Origin: Caenorhabditis remanei
Taxonomy: Eukaryota; Nematoda; Chromadorea; Rhabditida; Rhabditidae
DNA length: 64,000 bases
NCBI RefSeq assembly: GCF_010183535.1
Contig: NC_071333.1
Coordinates: 5,392,587-5,456,586, forward strand
Reading direction: 5' to 3'
Part shown: piece by piece, positions 33,135 to 45,503 of the stretch
Numbering within the stretch: position 1 is the stretch's first letter
Layout of the letters: each line of letters starts with the position of its first letter
Program-made: the position numbers and the translations under genes
Notes under the pieces: model-generated
What the model saw: only the letters and a program-made list of their open reading frames with translations
Database searches by the model: none
What the model was told of the DNA's origin: nothing

Positions 33135-36100
33135 GTGTTGTAGAATTTGTTTTAAAAAATCAAGAAAGAAGATGAAAGGAAATCTATGCTGCAGACAGGA
33201 GTAGGGCCGCGGGCTCTGCTGACTCGCTAAAGAAACATTTTTAATTGGAAGACAGTTTACAACTAAAATATCAAAAAGCTTGCAAGAGTGAGCTGGATCT
33301 GGCTGTATAATTGCTATCAAAAAGCTAAAAATATGAAATAAAAACGTGTTGGCACGAGGGGGGGATCAAGCCCTTCTTGTCAGATTAGTACCAAACCCCA
33401 AGAGTATATCAACCACAGAGGGTGACATCCAAATGGAATGAAATGAGTTTGTTGAGAGGCAGACAACTATCGAAATGGGCGTGGCTAAAAAAGGATGCAC
33501 CTAAAGAGGGCGGTCAGTAAAGTGAACTTTGTGGTGGGTATACTCTGATGAGAGGACACAGCACACAGCACACATACGACAAAGTAAATTTGGAAAAAGA
33601 GAAAGTACTCACTTCTTCAAAAAAGGCAGTTGTGACATAAGAAAATATTATTTTTCGACAGAAACTAAGGTATTATTTGCGGACAGAAAATAAAGAACCA
33701 GACGCTAGAAAAAAGCGAAAAAAATCGAAACTGAAAAAATATCACATTTGAGTCTTCCGGAAGGGTGCCACTTCCCTAACATTAAATTTCATAAGAAGCT
33801 ACCGTAGCCTCATTCATAAATAAATAGAACATGGTTTCCCAAACATTGAAAATAGTTGCAGTCTACACTCCGTTGCTGACAAACTATTAACAATTTTAGG
33901 ATTCTTGGCGAAATTACTTGGATCTCATGATGATTATTTAGATTTTAATTACTGAAAAACTTCAAATGTCTAAAATTTCTGGCACTCATTATTTGTTGTG
34001 AAAAACAAAAGTTTCAGAATGATTCACTAAAGAAATATTTTATCACCTATTGGTTATTCAATAATAACTATCAAAAAAGTATGCAGTACTGAAAAATCAG
34101 AAGGTTGGGTCATTCAGTCATCAAGTGTTTCAAAAAGACTCTCTACACAGACATATAACCTTGTTCTTCTCATTTAAAAAGAACTAATCGTTTCTCAATC
34201 TGTAGGTAAAACGACCGCAGATGTTTCTTTTGGTGTAAGGTGATAATTGTTCTCCCTTCGACAAGTGCATTTACCCGATTACAAATAGTGATGCAGCAGC
34301 GCCATTTTGAAAAGTACATATAGTTTATTTAATGTTCCAAAAATTATTTAACACTTTGGACTGATGAATTAGTTCTACGGAACAATTTTTTTTTAAAACG
34401 ACACAAGTTTATTCCAGATGTTGTGTTCTTCCAAATAGATAATTCAAATAAGCTTGCGATGCCTCTCACTTTTTTGTTAACTGACTGTTTTTGTTTTTGA
34501 GAGACGACTCCCACAAAAAGATATACACGTAGAAAAAAAAACTGCTACTTTTTAGAAAATATATACACCGGTAAAGGCAATATAGGGATTTTCGAACAAA
34601 ATTTTATGGGTAGGAAGGGTTGTCTTTTTTTTCTATTCTGAAAAGCGAGGTGTTACCGTTTTTTTTAAATGGCAAAAGACAATCGAAGATTCACCTAAAA
34701 ACTTGGTCGCTGATTTACCATTGAAAAGTGCATCAATTTCCAAACATCTTTTCAATATTTGTGTAGTGTTTTTCAGTTTTTCAAAGGTTTTAGCCTAAAA
34801 ACTGAACGCGTACCTTATGAAGATTTCAAGCAGAGATAGAGTTTTAACTCGAGATTTTGAAATTGCACTTTTACGTGTAATGCGTTCGAGTGCATTTTAT
34901 TTGGCCTTGAAGAAATGTGTCCTTTTGTATTTTAAAAGACCACTACCGCTGATAAACGGGCTATTAACTTGAGATAGTTGAAGGACGTCTGTTCTTTGGT
35001 CAGACACCCTGTCCAATTGTTGTTAGTAAAACTGTCATTTGGTTTCTCACATAGATTTGTATTTTTAGAGAGACCGTGATGTCTTGAACAATTCCAAATG
35101 TTCAATTGCTCGGAGATGCGAAACAGGAGTATAAGATAAAAGAAATAGACGATGGATATGTTATAAAAAATAGCTTTGGAATCACCTAGATTTTGCATAT
35201 ATGTAGAAAAATGAACATTGCGAAAATCCAGCTTCTTACCACACCAAATTTCCACGAATGGTGTCCACCAACTGGTTAATATGGAACAGTTTGAAACTTG
35301 ACGTCATTGACAATGTTTAACAGAAAAGTGTCAAAAGCATGTTAAGACTTATTTTCCGACTGACTGATTACTTTCAGAAGTAGTTTTGATAGTGGACGTA
35401 CAGATGCTTAAAGATGCTTATAGTTAGTTGCTTTATGCTTAAAGTTTGGGAGAAATTTGGTCATAATTCTTACACTTTTGCAGTAAAATGGGACAGTTCG
35501 AGAAAGAATTGCGTTTTTAATATGAAGTTTTTCAAAACGTTTTTTTTTGTATCTCTACTTTTGATCTATGAACTTTTTGTGCAGTACTATTATTCAGGTT
35601 TTGTTGCATTACAAACGTGTTGGTGAGACAATAAAACAGATAATCAGTTTTCAAACTCTTGGAAATATGCATTTCTCATTCAGAAACATTTTAATAGATG
35701 GACAAAAGCCGCTACTCCTTAAAAACTGATGACCGAGCAAAACTGATGATCTTTGATACGCTTTCTTGAATTAACATTTTTGTCCATCCTCTATTTTGCA
35801 TTTCTACGTGGTTTTCAGTGATGAGCTCTTAGGATGCTACTAGAACAGTGCCGTTCACTGTTAAAGATGGATGAGCTACATATAAACCATTTCCCAGACG
35901 GCAAAACCTCAAAATCATAAGCACCTCAACCTTGACGTAAGTTTCGAAAACCTTATCGACGGTAGATTTAGCATTGCAAATGTAGACAGACCGGCACCAA
36001 ACATGAAAAGCACAACGTAACAGCATCGAGTCGCTGAATGAATATTTTTTCCTGGAATGTCATCTTTTGAGCAAAGGACCATACGATTACTCTAGAGATA

Positions 36101-38470
36101 ATAGATTATTTTTCTCTTGGTTGTTTGTTCGATTTCTCGAAATCAGTTTCTTTCTACTTCAAAAGTGCATTGAGAGAATTAATGGTTTGTCTGAAGGTGA
36201 TTCAAAGAAACATACAGATTCGAATGGAACACGTAACAATTTCTACGCGACAACCATTTGAAGGTTAAAAAAAGAAAGAAAACACAAAAAATGGGGTTTT
36301 GAAGAAGACAGAGAATCAGAAAAAATCTCATATAAATCCCATTGGCAGATCATATTTGGCCACCAAAGAAGAGAAAAAAAGACAGGACAAAGAAAACGCG
36401 AATAAGAGAAGCTATTACACGAATTACTCTAGAGAAAATCTTCGAACAGAAGAAAATGATAAAGAGGGTACGATGAGGGAAATGAAAAAAATACTGATCA
36501 CAATCGAATAAATTTTATAGACTTTCCCACCAAAAAACACACCTGCCGATAGATATTTCATTTCTGCTGGTCAACACCTTCTTTGTTTTTAACCCAAAAT
36601 TGCAATAGGTAACAAAACCCTCGGGCACACCTAAAAAACTGATAATCTTTTTAAAAAAAACCACAATCTTTCAAAAATAAAACGTTCTTAGCAATAAAAA
36701 ACACTTTAATGTGGTTCTTTTCCGGTATTGTACAACTTTTTTTTTAATTAAATATGAGTTGAATCTAATGATAAAATTATTTCTGCATAATGATAAAAAT
36801 TGTATAATAATTTGCTTGTAAGTTTGTTGACGGAAATGCTTTAGGTGGTGCACTTTTTTTTAAACGTTTTGCAAAATTACAATGTTTTGAACATTGTTTC
36901 ATGTGACACAAACTTTCTTTGTATCCAAACAAGTTTATTTTCAAATGCAGATTGTTTTTTGAAGTTTGACCATCGTCTTCAAAAATTTCAAAAATCAGTT
37001 CCTTTTCAGTTCCGAAAAAACCTAGGAAACAGATTGAACACAATTTTTGAGGTCACACATCTCCAACCCACCATGAAATTATCCTCTCCTCACCGCCCCC
37101 CTTTTACACTTTTTTCTACGGAAAACAAGGACAGATGGAGATGAAGGGTAATTGAACACAAATCTACCTTCAAGGCAAATTGCGTGAAAAGATGACGGCA
37201 GAAGAGAAGGTCGTCTTTCTGCAAAAAAAAACTAGGATAATAAATCGTTTTGTGGTTGGCAATTTGAAGGACAGTTCGTTATTGGCTTGAACCTCCCAGA
37301 CCGCCATGATGACATTGCTTTGCGAAGGTTTCATAACTGGCTATCCAACTTTTAAAAAAATGACATAGAATCTCTCCATTTTTTGAAGTTTGGAAAATAC
37401 CTAAACTTTTTCTGATAGATTGAGAATACAAGAGTACTGCGTTTATGTTTGGAATCGGAAAATATTTTTATTGCTCGAATATTCAGGTTTTTAAGAAAAA
37501 GAAACTGAATGCGTGGAATAACAGATGGTTGTGTAATAGTGTACCAGAAAATGAAACAAGATGGCTGAACGTTGTCCACGAAAAAGAGATTAGAAAAAGA
37601 TAGATATTAGCGAGGAATAGGAAAAGAAAGCAAAAAGAAGGTGAATGAAATGCGAGCAAAACGGAGAGACAGATGACAATGACCGAAGAATACGGGGCAA
37701 GAAAAACACACGGAGAACGGATCTAATGAATATGTTCAGTACGCCGATAACGACACACAGCGTGTTTAATGATAGCATATTTTTAAGTTCAAACACCGAT
37801 ACTTTTTATGCGCGCTGTTTCAGCCGGTTTACTGCATTTGGAAGTGAATTTGATGATGAAGAATCCCGAGTATAGTGATATTCAATGTCAAGTGGAGGTC
37901 CTGTGTTAAGCACACTGAAAGGCATTGATTTCAGCACAAAAATTCAAAATGTTGAATTTTTCTGAAAGTTTGCATGCTTTTTTTTGCAAAAACAGCAAGC
38001 TTTTTCATCGGCCGAGCCCTTTTTGATTTTGCATTTCTGACAAATATGTATTAGTGCAAAACGTTTTGATTCTCCAACACACAGAAGACTCCATCACTCA
38101 ACAAAATTTTCTAATTTCCGGACAAGTTCGCTTATTTAGACGAAGTTTATCATTGAATAAGTAACATTTATTCCTTAATAATCCTAGAGACCATCGCCAA
38201 ATGTGCACGAAAAAGAAATTGTTACTCAAAAATAGATCTTCAGATTAGAAGCAGTGCGTATCTCCTCAGAAGCAAACCAAAAGCAAGGACAGACACAAAG
38301 TCTGTGTACTCTCCTCATGACTAGTCTACGTTCACTTCACTTTTGGTGTCTATGTCTCTAAGGAAGAGTTCATTACTCTCATTTATATGTTGCCTTGTTG
38401 AAAAAAAAACGTGTGCTCAGCGATTACCTCTCTTTCTTTTTATTCTCTATCCGATCGTATCGTTTCAGTA
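33135..38470. other. Long intergenic region, no gene supported
   Basis: About 5.3 kb without a convincing gene. Items seen: a fragment of the 2.7-kb foldback family at ~33345-33405; a purine-rich stretch at 36.27-36.49 kb that opens a chance frame; and a possible isolated signal-peptide-like exon at 35522-35623 (34 codons, hydrophobic leader, no downstream exons). Everything else is AT-rich and featureless by eye. Confidence 0.45.
33345..33405 (-). repeat. Fragment related to the 2.7-kb foldback arm
   Basis: On the minus strand the string GGTACTAATCTGACA, followed ~12 bp later by a GGCTTGATCC string, parallels the GGTACTAATCTGACA...GGGTTCGACTC of the foldback arm. Only ~60 bp is recognisable. 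Confidence 0.5.
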
Positions 38471-38474
38471 TTCA

Positions 38475-39813
38475 ATGGACACGAAGCCAAAAAAGCCGTT
38501 CCGTTTAATGTCACTACCATTTGTGGCTTTCAGACATTCTCTTTATCAAACTGACTTTTATGATATGTAAGTTTTTTCTTATTCAATAATTCTTTATCGA
38601 TGCGGCGAATCTTCTAAAATTTTGTTTTGTCAAAGTAACTTTGAAACATATATTTTTTTAGTGGGAATTTTATTACCTAAATGGATTTTCAAAGAAAAGT
38701 TAATCAATTTTTAAATCGATCAATTGGTACTGAATGAAGTTAAACTTTTGAAGAGCAACTATGAAAAAGAGTTGAATGTGATGTTCGCAGGAGAAAAGTA
38801 CACATGGAGAGCAATTGAGACTGTCGCCACTAATGACGGTAGATATGTCGCGTGAGTTTTGGAGTTTTGTGTAAAATTGCAACATTGTGTGAGAATATGA
38901 TAAGACTAATGAGAGGAATCTCGCAATTCGATTTCAAAATTAACATAATCCAAGTTTCGGTACAGAAGGAATGTGAAACACGCACAAATAAAAGGTATAA
39001 TCTTTATGAAGTTAGAACATGGATTCGGAGAACACCCGTAAATAATGCCTGTATTACTGAAGTAATGTGTTCTCCTTTTCACAATACATAATTTACAGAG
39101 ATCACCACGATAATGTGAAATTCGATTTGACGTGCTCTGAAATCTTCAACATTCTGAATAAGAAGTCGGTGGATACTTTTCGATTCGACAGGAACATCGA
39201 ATTGGCGGACATTTCGAAAAACTGGGAACATATTAAAGAAGCTATCAATATTTATACTGCCACAGAAAAGTTGATGAGAGATGTGTTGGATATGGTCTTG
39301 AACAAGTTTGAAAGAATTAACACCCTATTTGTCGACACCAATCTTCCCATACCTTATGATGGATTCAGTAACAAGAAACTCAAGAATTTGTACCTGGGAG
39401 GAGAGAATACGGTATTCTCTTCAAAAGATTTTATAGACACTGAAACCGAGGTTTTGTTGATTCAATCTTCATCAATGGACTTGATGGTGCTCAAGGAATT
39501 TCTTGTGGAATGGACGAAACTCCCAAGAAATCCTGAAAAACTTGAACCTCAAGTTATTCGAATCTTCAATATCAAAACTGATGCTTCTATTCTACAAGGC
39601 ATTCATACCTATCCCTGGAATCCCCACTACCGAAGTCAAAACTATGTAATCCATCTAGATAATGGTGTGGTGGCGGTCGATTGCTCGGAAGGACAAGATC
39701 TCATCAGACCAGATGGAAAGATAGCAACTGTTTTGATTACGGAGTCAAGCTTCGACTTCTTCGTATGGGAACGAACTTTTCATAAAATTCCGGCTAATGC
39801 GGTCTTTGGATGA
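38475..39813 (+). pseudogene. F-box / FBA_2 (F-box B-type) gene with a broken 5' half
   Basis: An exon at 38475-38566 starts with MDTKPKKPFRLMSLPFVAFRH, the beginning of a nematode F-box. Coding-like pieces follow: 'KLLKSNYEKELNVMFAGEKY' ending at a GTGAGT near 38852, and 'VSVQKECETRTNK...NNACITE' ending at GTAATG near 39060. A long open frame from the ATTTACAG at 39106 to 39813 (stop TGA) then resembles the C-terminal FBA_2 domain. The phases of these pieces do not join: a TAA falls inside the F-box region near 38705, and the 39.06-kb donor is out of phase with the last exon. F-box B proteins are substrate adaptors of SCF ubiquitin ligases. It is either a recent pseudogene or a gene whose real splicing I missed. 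Confidence 0.55.
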
Positions 39814-39815
39814 TG

Positions 39816-42800
39816 TTAGTTCTACGTTGAATTGCATGTAATGTTTTTCACTATTACACCTTTATCGAATTTCGCTTAATCTAAAACTGACATATTTCTT
39901 TTTCCTGGCAAATCTAATTCCTTCTTGAAAGTTTTCTGATTAGATGCTGATTCTCTCTTTACGGTTATTACTAATTCCTTGCATTGGTTTTCAGTGTAAA
40001 AAAAAGTTATTCTCTACCTTTATTCTTTTTCACTTCCTGATTTCAGGTCATAGTATCCATCAAGCCTAAAACCCTTGTGTTTCACTCACTTTTTTGCAAT
40101 ATTGAATGTTTTTTTTCTTTTCCTTTCCGCTACTTCGCCTAGTAATACTATTTGAGTGTCTAGAAAGATTTTTTGAGTCCAATCTCACAATCAGTAACTT
40201 TGTAAGAGTGTGAAACCAATCTGAAAACTATGACCGTCGAATAACGTTCCCTTATTTCAAATAACGTTTTTCACCGAAATTTTATACTCCGTTTCCCTTT
40301 TCCAAGACATGTCTTTTATTCCTACCACTAGTTTCATCATAAAATATATTGTTTATGTCTTATTTCTGTCTTACTGTCACCTGTTTGATACTTTCTTGTT
40401 TTCTCCGGTCAAACAGCTTTTTTTATTATCATTTTTATTGTTGTGTTGGTGTTCACATCCAAATGAACTCTAAAATGAATAAGTGTAATAATAACAAAGT
40501 TTGTTGTCAGAGGTAAACGACCAGATGTGTAGATGCCTTATGTGGTCGGAGAATTGTTTCCATGACAAGAGAAGCAAGAAAAGAAAATGAAGAAAAACAA
40601 CATCTGTTTTTCTGAAATCTCTCAGTCGTCGAAGGCGACAAGACGGACAAGCCCCTCAGGAAAACAGGAGTAAAGGAAGAAAAGGGCAGATAATTCAAGG
40701 TTTGACATCTGCCAAAAGTGAAAGTTGTAAACTCGATTTAGGGTGATTTTTGATACCGATAGTTTTTTTGAAGTGATTATAATCCCTTTGATTTTTAGGC
40801 TTGTAAGTTGAAATAATTTTCACTCTAGAAGGTAGAATGGGATTTGGTTCTTTTTGTGGAGCCGATTTCATGCTCACGCTCAACATTCAACGCAGACTAC
40901 AAACCTGAAAGATTACGACGAGGGAAAAGTTGGATTGCCAGTAGAAAAGCGAGTGTTCAGAAAACGAGGGAACATCACCGTGGGTGTGTGGAAATAGGTA
41001 GAAAGGACCTTTAGAGATTTCGCTAGAAAAGAGTACTAAAAACAAATGAGATGTTACATATGTAAAAATTTGTAAAAGAAAGGCAAGAAAAACGTCAAGG
41101 TGATTTTTTTTTGATAAATCCAAAATTTTGATATTTTTGAAATCTGGGGACTTTAGCGAATACGCAGTCAGATATGTCAAAAAATCTTCTATTATGGCAT
41201 GGTGTGAAATCCGTTCGAACACATCTTTTTTCGTCAAATGTTATGACGTTAATTAGCACGTTCATGCCGCACTAATTTTTATAGATCTCATAGATAAAAA
41301 ACAGAGGATTTGTTTTTGTAGTTGACATATTTTTTATTTGAGCACTCTCTAACCAGTTACATCTAAAAGAGTTTTTTAAACCACTCATTTAAGTGCGAAA
41401 TAGTGATAATTTCGGGGTTTCCACATAAAAGTATTATAACTCTCTAGATAGTTTCCGTACAGATGAATATCAACTACAAAAATAAAGCTCTGCTTTTGTT
41501 CTGAATAGAATAAAAAATTTTGAGTTAGCATGAAAACTAGTTTTAGTGTGACACTCTTCTAAATTTGGAAATATTTAACAGAAATAGGCAGAATTAGAAA
41601 TCTTTTTGCACGGTACTGTATATGTTTTTTTTTCAGTTTGAGGCTGAAAGATTTGCTCCTTCTCAAGCATTGCAATAGTTTACCAATAGGCAACAACAAG
41701 TTCCGAGAACTGATTTGAAAACGTTATGTTCGATTACCCAAAATCCTAGTAAACTACTGCTCAACTTGAATTCATTATTAAATTTTGAGCCTAAACAAGT
41801 GTTTTGAGTCTTTGAGTCAAAATTAGGGAAATTCAAACTTAAGCTCAAAAATTGCTTTTGGAAAAGGTAAATTCAGAAAAATCTCGGTTCTGAATCAAAA
41901 CTTGAATTTTAACAAAACCAAAAACTCCAATTCTCAGAACACCATTAATTCCAAAACCAAACAGTTTGTTTTGAGTCTCAGTTTAAATTAGGTTAAATTA
42001 GTTTAATGAAGGACAGATTGCCACTGACACAATACGAGAAGTAAATATCGAGAAACAGGTTTTGTTGTATTCGGCAAGATAGGTTCACTGTAGTAAATAT
42101 ATATCATGCACCATTTTTTTACTGAACAAAGTAGATCTTGAAACCGAAAACGTTTTCACTTCACGTGCGTACACGCACTGAAACCAGGTTCATCTGGGAC
42201 AAGTCCAAAACTAAGACACGAAGTTATTTTCTTAATAACAGATCTCTTTCAATTATGAAACTCTGAAAAGTTAACCATCCTGACACAGTCGTTTAGTCTT
42301 TTCAGCCCGGTCATTTCATTTTCACTATTTCTAATCCTACACATTTTAATTGTCCGATTGTCGACATGGTTTCTTGCGATAATCTCTTGTAATACATGGT
42401 TTTTTTGTATGATCTTATGCCCTAACTTAATATATTGATCCTGTGTCACAAGGATACTAAATTTAAATCAAAGTAGTGAAGCCAGCTAAGAAGTTTGCTC
42501 TTTCACTTCAGAAGAATTAGACATATTGCTTTGTTTTCACATTTTCCAACATGTAATTACTTTCTCACGACATTTTTCTGTGCAAGGAAAAATATATGCT
42601 TTCCCACATCAATCTTCCCTTTCTAATGGCTAGTTGTTGTTGTTGGGGTACGGCTCTGGTTGCTAGGAGCTGTGTTCTCGTCCCAGTCGTTTCTCATGAC
42701 ATTTTGTTCATACGAAGTTGAAAATATCCGTTTTAGAGCTCCTGTTTCTCTTGATATTTTTATAAAACAAACTCCTAAGTTTTCAAGTTTCATTTTCATG

Positions 42801-42833
42801 TTCCTTTTGCTTGATGTTTGTATTTAAGTTTCC
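39816..42833. other. Intergenic, no gene supported
   Basis: Three kilobases of AT-rich sequence. A 116-codon minus-strand frame at 40887-41237 has no splice or upstream signals and is Phe/Ser rich as expected by chance. A run of ordinary low-complexity A/T sequence at 41.7-42.0 kb repeats words such as TTTTGAGTCT and CAAAACC. Confidence 0.45.
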
Positions 42834-42855
42834 AGACAACACACCTTGCATTACA

Positions 42856-44445
42856 ATGGATTTTAAAATGAACACAACGCTCTTCAAACTAATTGAAATA
42901 GCATTATCAACAACACCTTCATTTGATAAATTTGCTTGGGTTTTTCTGCCGGAATTGGAGATGAAAATGCCAACTGACAAACCAAAAACATTAACAACTC
43001 TTGCATTTAAGCAATTAATGGTTCAAGCACTAAAGAATGACCAAGTTATGAAATCTATTGTGGAACTTTTGGCAAAAGGTAAGTGAAAACTGCATGAACC
43101 GTTGTTAAATTTTTAAGGAGAACGTCATACTGATAACAATCAAAGGTTAGAGTAAGAACAGAGCTAATTTTCAAGTTATCAACTAATGAAAGTGTTTTTA
43201 AAATTTATATTATTGTAATCAGCTGACAGAGAGTAAAGAAAAACAAAAGGTAATGTGGAATTCACAGACTTCTTACATATACTTTACTTACTACGAGCCC
43301 AATTAATGCTCATCATTGTGCCCGAGATTGGATGGCTGTCTCAGTCAAATTCTGATATGTATTATAATAATATAATAATAATAATTAATAATATATAATA
43401 ATAATAATATAATAATAATAATTAGACACATTTAAATTATTGAAGAAAGTAAGAAGCTAGACCGATTCGCTAATTTGCATTTTAATTTGTATGTACAAGG
43501 TAGTTATGAAGTATTGAGACTTGTGTTTCTCCGCCTAGAAAAAACGTATGTGTTCGTAAGAAAGAATAACTTCATTTTTAGAAGCAGTAAAACATTGTGA
43601 ATAGTTATTCAAAGTTTCATTCAATGCTCAGAGATCTGATGTTCTCCAAACTGTTGAATCTTGAAGTTCTGGGATTGGTCATAATGACTACCTACCCGCG
43701 GCGCAGATTCTATTTCTCTTTGTCACTTCTATAGGTCTGGCGCGCAAACACTGAATCAAACTTGAAACGTGTTTGCTTCTAAAAATATAGTTATTCTTTT
43801 CTCCGAACACACAAATTAAATCAATAACTTATCTGCCACCCTGCCAATCTTACACTGACATGAGTGGGGTCAAATGTAACTTGCAGAACCTCTCTCACCA
43901 AATCACTATCACTACCTTGCCAATCAGTCACTGGCCAAAACAGTTTTGGCGGACTACATTCATCAAAACAAGGGAGTGATGGCGGTAGAAATATCTGGAA
44001 AAATCGCGAAAATTTATGCTGACAAGTTTTTGATCATTGAGATGGGCATTGGAGAACGATTTGGAAATGTGCTCGATTTCTGCCAGTTGGCTGCCGATGA
44101 AAAATTTGTGGCATTTCGTATTTCAATTATCTGTAAGTTGTTATATATAGACGTTCAAGAAAAACAAACGGATATATGTATATGAAAATTTGATAAAAGT
44201 ACACAATTTCTGCTGATTAAGAAATTTCAGATGCCAGTGGAGGCTACAAACACCGCCGCAACACATTGAGAAAATTTCTTCGAACACTTGACAATCAGTA
44301 TGATCTTGCCAATTACTCTTGCTCAATTCCATGCTATTTGAGGAAGAAGTATCATTTTAATGATGAAAAAGGATCTATCGTGTATTTCCATAGAATCTGT
44401 GGAGAGAAGTGTATCAAGAAGTTTCCATGGTGTTATTGTACGTGA
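42856..44445 (+). CDS. Unrecognised three-exon protein
   Basis: Exons 42856-43078, 43887-44132, 44231-44445 (227 aa, phases consistent). The ATG at 42856 lies 20 bp after TTTCCAG, a likely spliced-leader acceptor; an ATG at 42814 in the same frame would add 14 residues. The protein has no signal peptide. It is mixed alpha/beta, with a basic patch ('GGYKHRRNTLRKFLRTL') and a Cys-rich C-terminus containing six Cys in ~60 residues, ending CYCT. I do not recognise a family. The 3' exon also contains GTACGT just before the stop, which could splice to a further exon. An (AAT)n microsatellite lies in the first intron. Confidence 0.65.
43360..43424. repeat. (AAT)n microsatellite
   Basis: About 65 bp of imperfect ATA/AAT trinucleotide repeat inside the 808-bp first intron of the gene at 42.9 kb. 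Confidence 0.95.
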
Positions 44446-44994
44446 TGAACCCTCTCACACCAATTGTCTTGATTGAATTTATGTCCACATTTAACTATTT
44501 GAAATATAAAGCTCTAACAGAAAATATAATCAAATAACTTGAATCGAACTACAATATTCAGATAATACCACATATCTTGTTTTGAGAAAAATTACTCTCT
44601 AAAAAAAAGAAATGGGAAATTTTTTGGTCGGAGTAAAACTCTGGAAAAAAACAAAAACAGCCAAACATTAAAAAAAACTTTTTCCCGTTTTGGTGCTAAT
44701 TATTTTCCACGGCCTTTAGTTCCATCTTTTTATCTCAGAATTTTTCAGCCTTTCTCAGTTTTGTTAGTTTTTAAAGTTTTTTGATTACGTTTACTCTTCT
44801 AAAATATCTACGGAGAAAACAGCGCCGATCAAATTTGCATAGAAGAACTGTCTGTTGAGAAACATATATCAGAATGTTATTTTATTATCTTCACTCCGTT
44901 AACTCTCTCCGCTCTCCGTTAACTTGTCAATTAAAAAGGCTCCGTTATTGTAGGTTCACTTCTCTGTTTTATTGTTTAAAACTACAGTACCTAT

Positions 44995-45422
44995 CAAAAG
45001 CCATCATCAGTTGAAAATTTCCAACTTTAAGAGTGTGTCATGGTAATACTGATTGTCTCATCAAGTAGATTATTAATGATGGGACAGATCAAAATAACGG
45101 TTCGATTTTTCATATTTTAAAATTTTTTTGTACGGGATATCCTTAGTAAGTTGCGTATCGACAAAGTAATTTTTCTCACAAGTCGACCAATTTCAGTGCA
45201 CAATTGTGCAATTTTTGAGCTGTCGTCTTAAAATGATCACAACTTACTAGGAAGTGCTCGTACAAAAAAGTTGTCAGTCACAAAAATGCAGTTGTACTTT
45301 TGATCTGTATGAATCATCAAAAATATACTTGATGGGACAATTAGTATATCCATGAAACACTCTTAAAGTTCGACATTTTCAACAGAAAACGGCTAAAATC
45401 CATAACCTTTTGATTGGTACTA
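44995..45422. mobile_element. Mariner-like MITE (428 bp)
   Basis: TA flanks (44993-44994, 45423-45424) and terminal repeats CAGTACCTATCAAAAG / CTTTTGATTGGTACTA. Inner arms also pair imperfectly (GTTGAAAATTTCCAACTTTAAGAGTG against CACTCTTAAAGTTCGACATTTTCAAC; TTGTCTCATCAAGTA against ACTTGATGGGACAATT). No open frame. It lies just upstream of the gene at 45.5 kb. Confidence 0.8.
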
Positions 45423-45503
45423 TACATTCGTCAATTCTATGTAGTCAGTAGTTATTAGTATCAAACTTTTTTTTTGTATTTCAGACTTATCACTGCTTCA
45501 AAA

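Noticed and set aside
34932..35255. 107-codon minus-strand frame with several Cys and a hydrophobic run
   Set aside because: No adjoining exons in phase and no recognisable domain; treated as chance.
40887..41237. 116-codon minus-strand frame
   Set aside because: No splice partners, no start context, and Phe/Ser/Leu-rich composition expected from AT-rich DNA.
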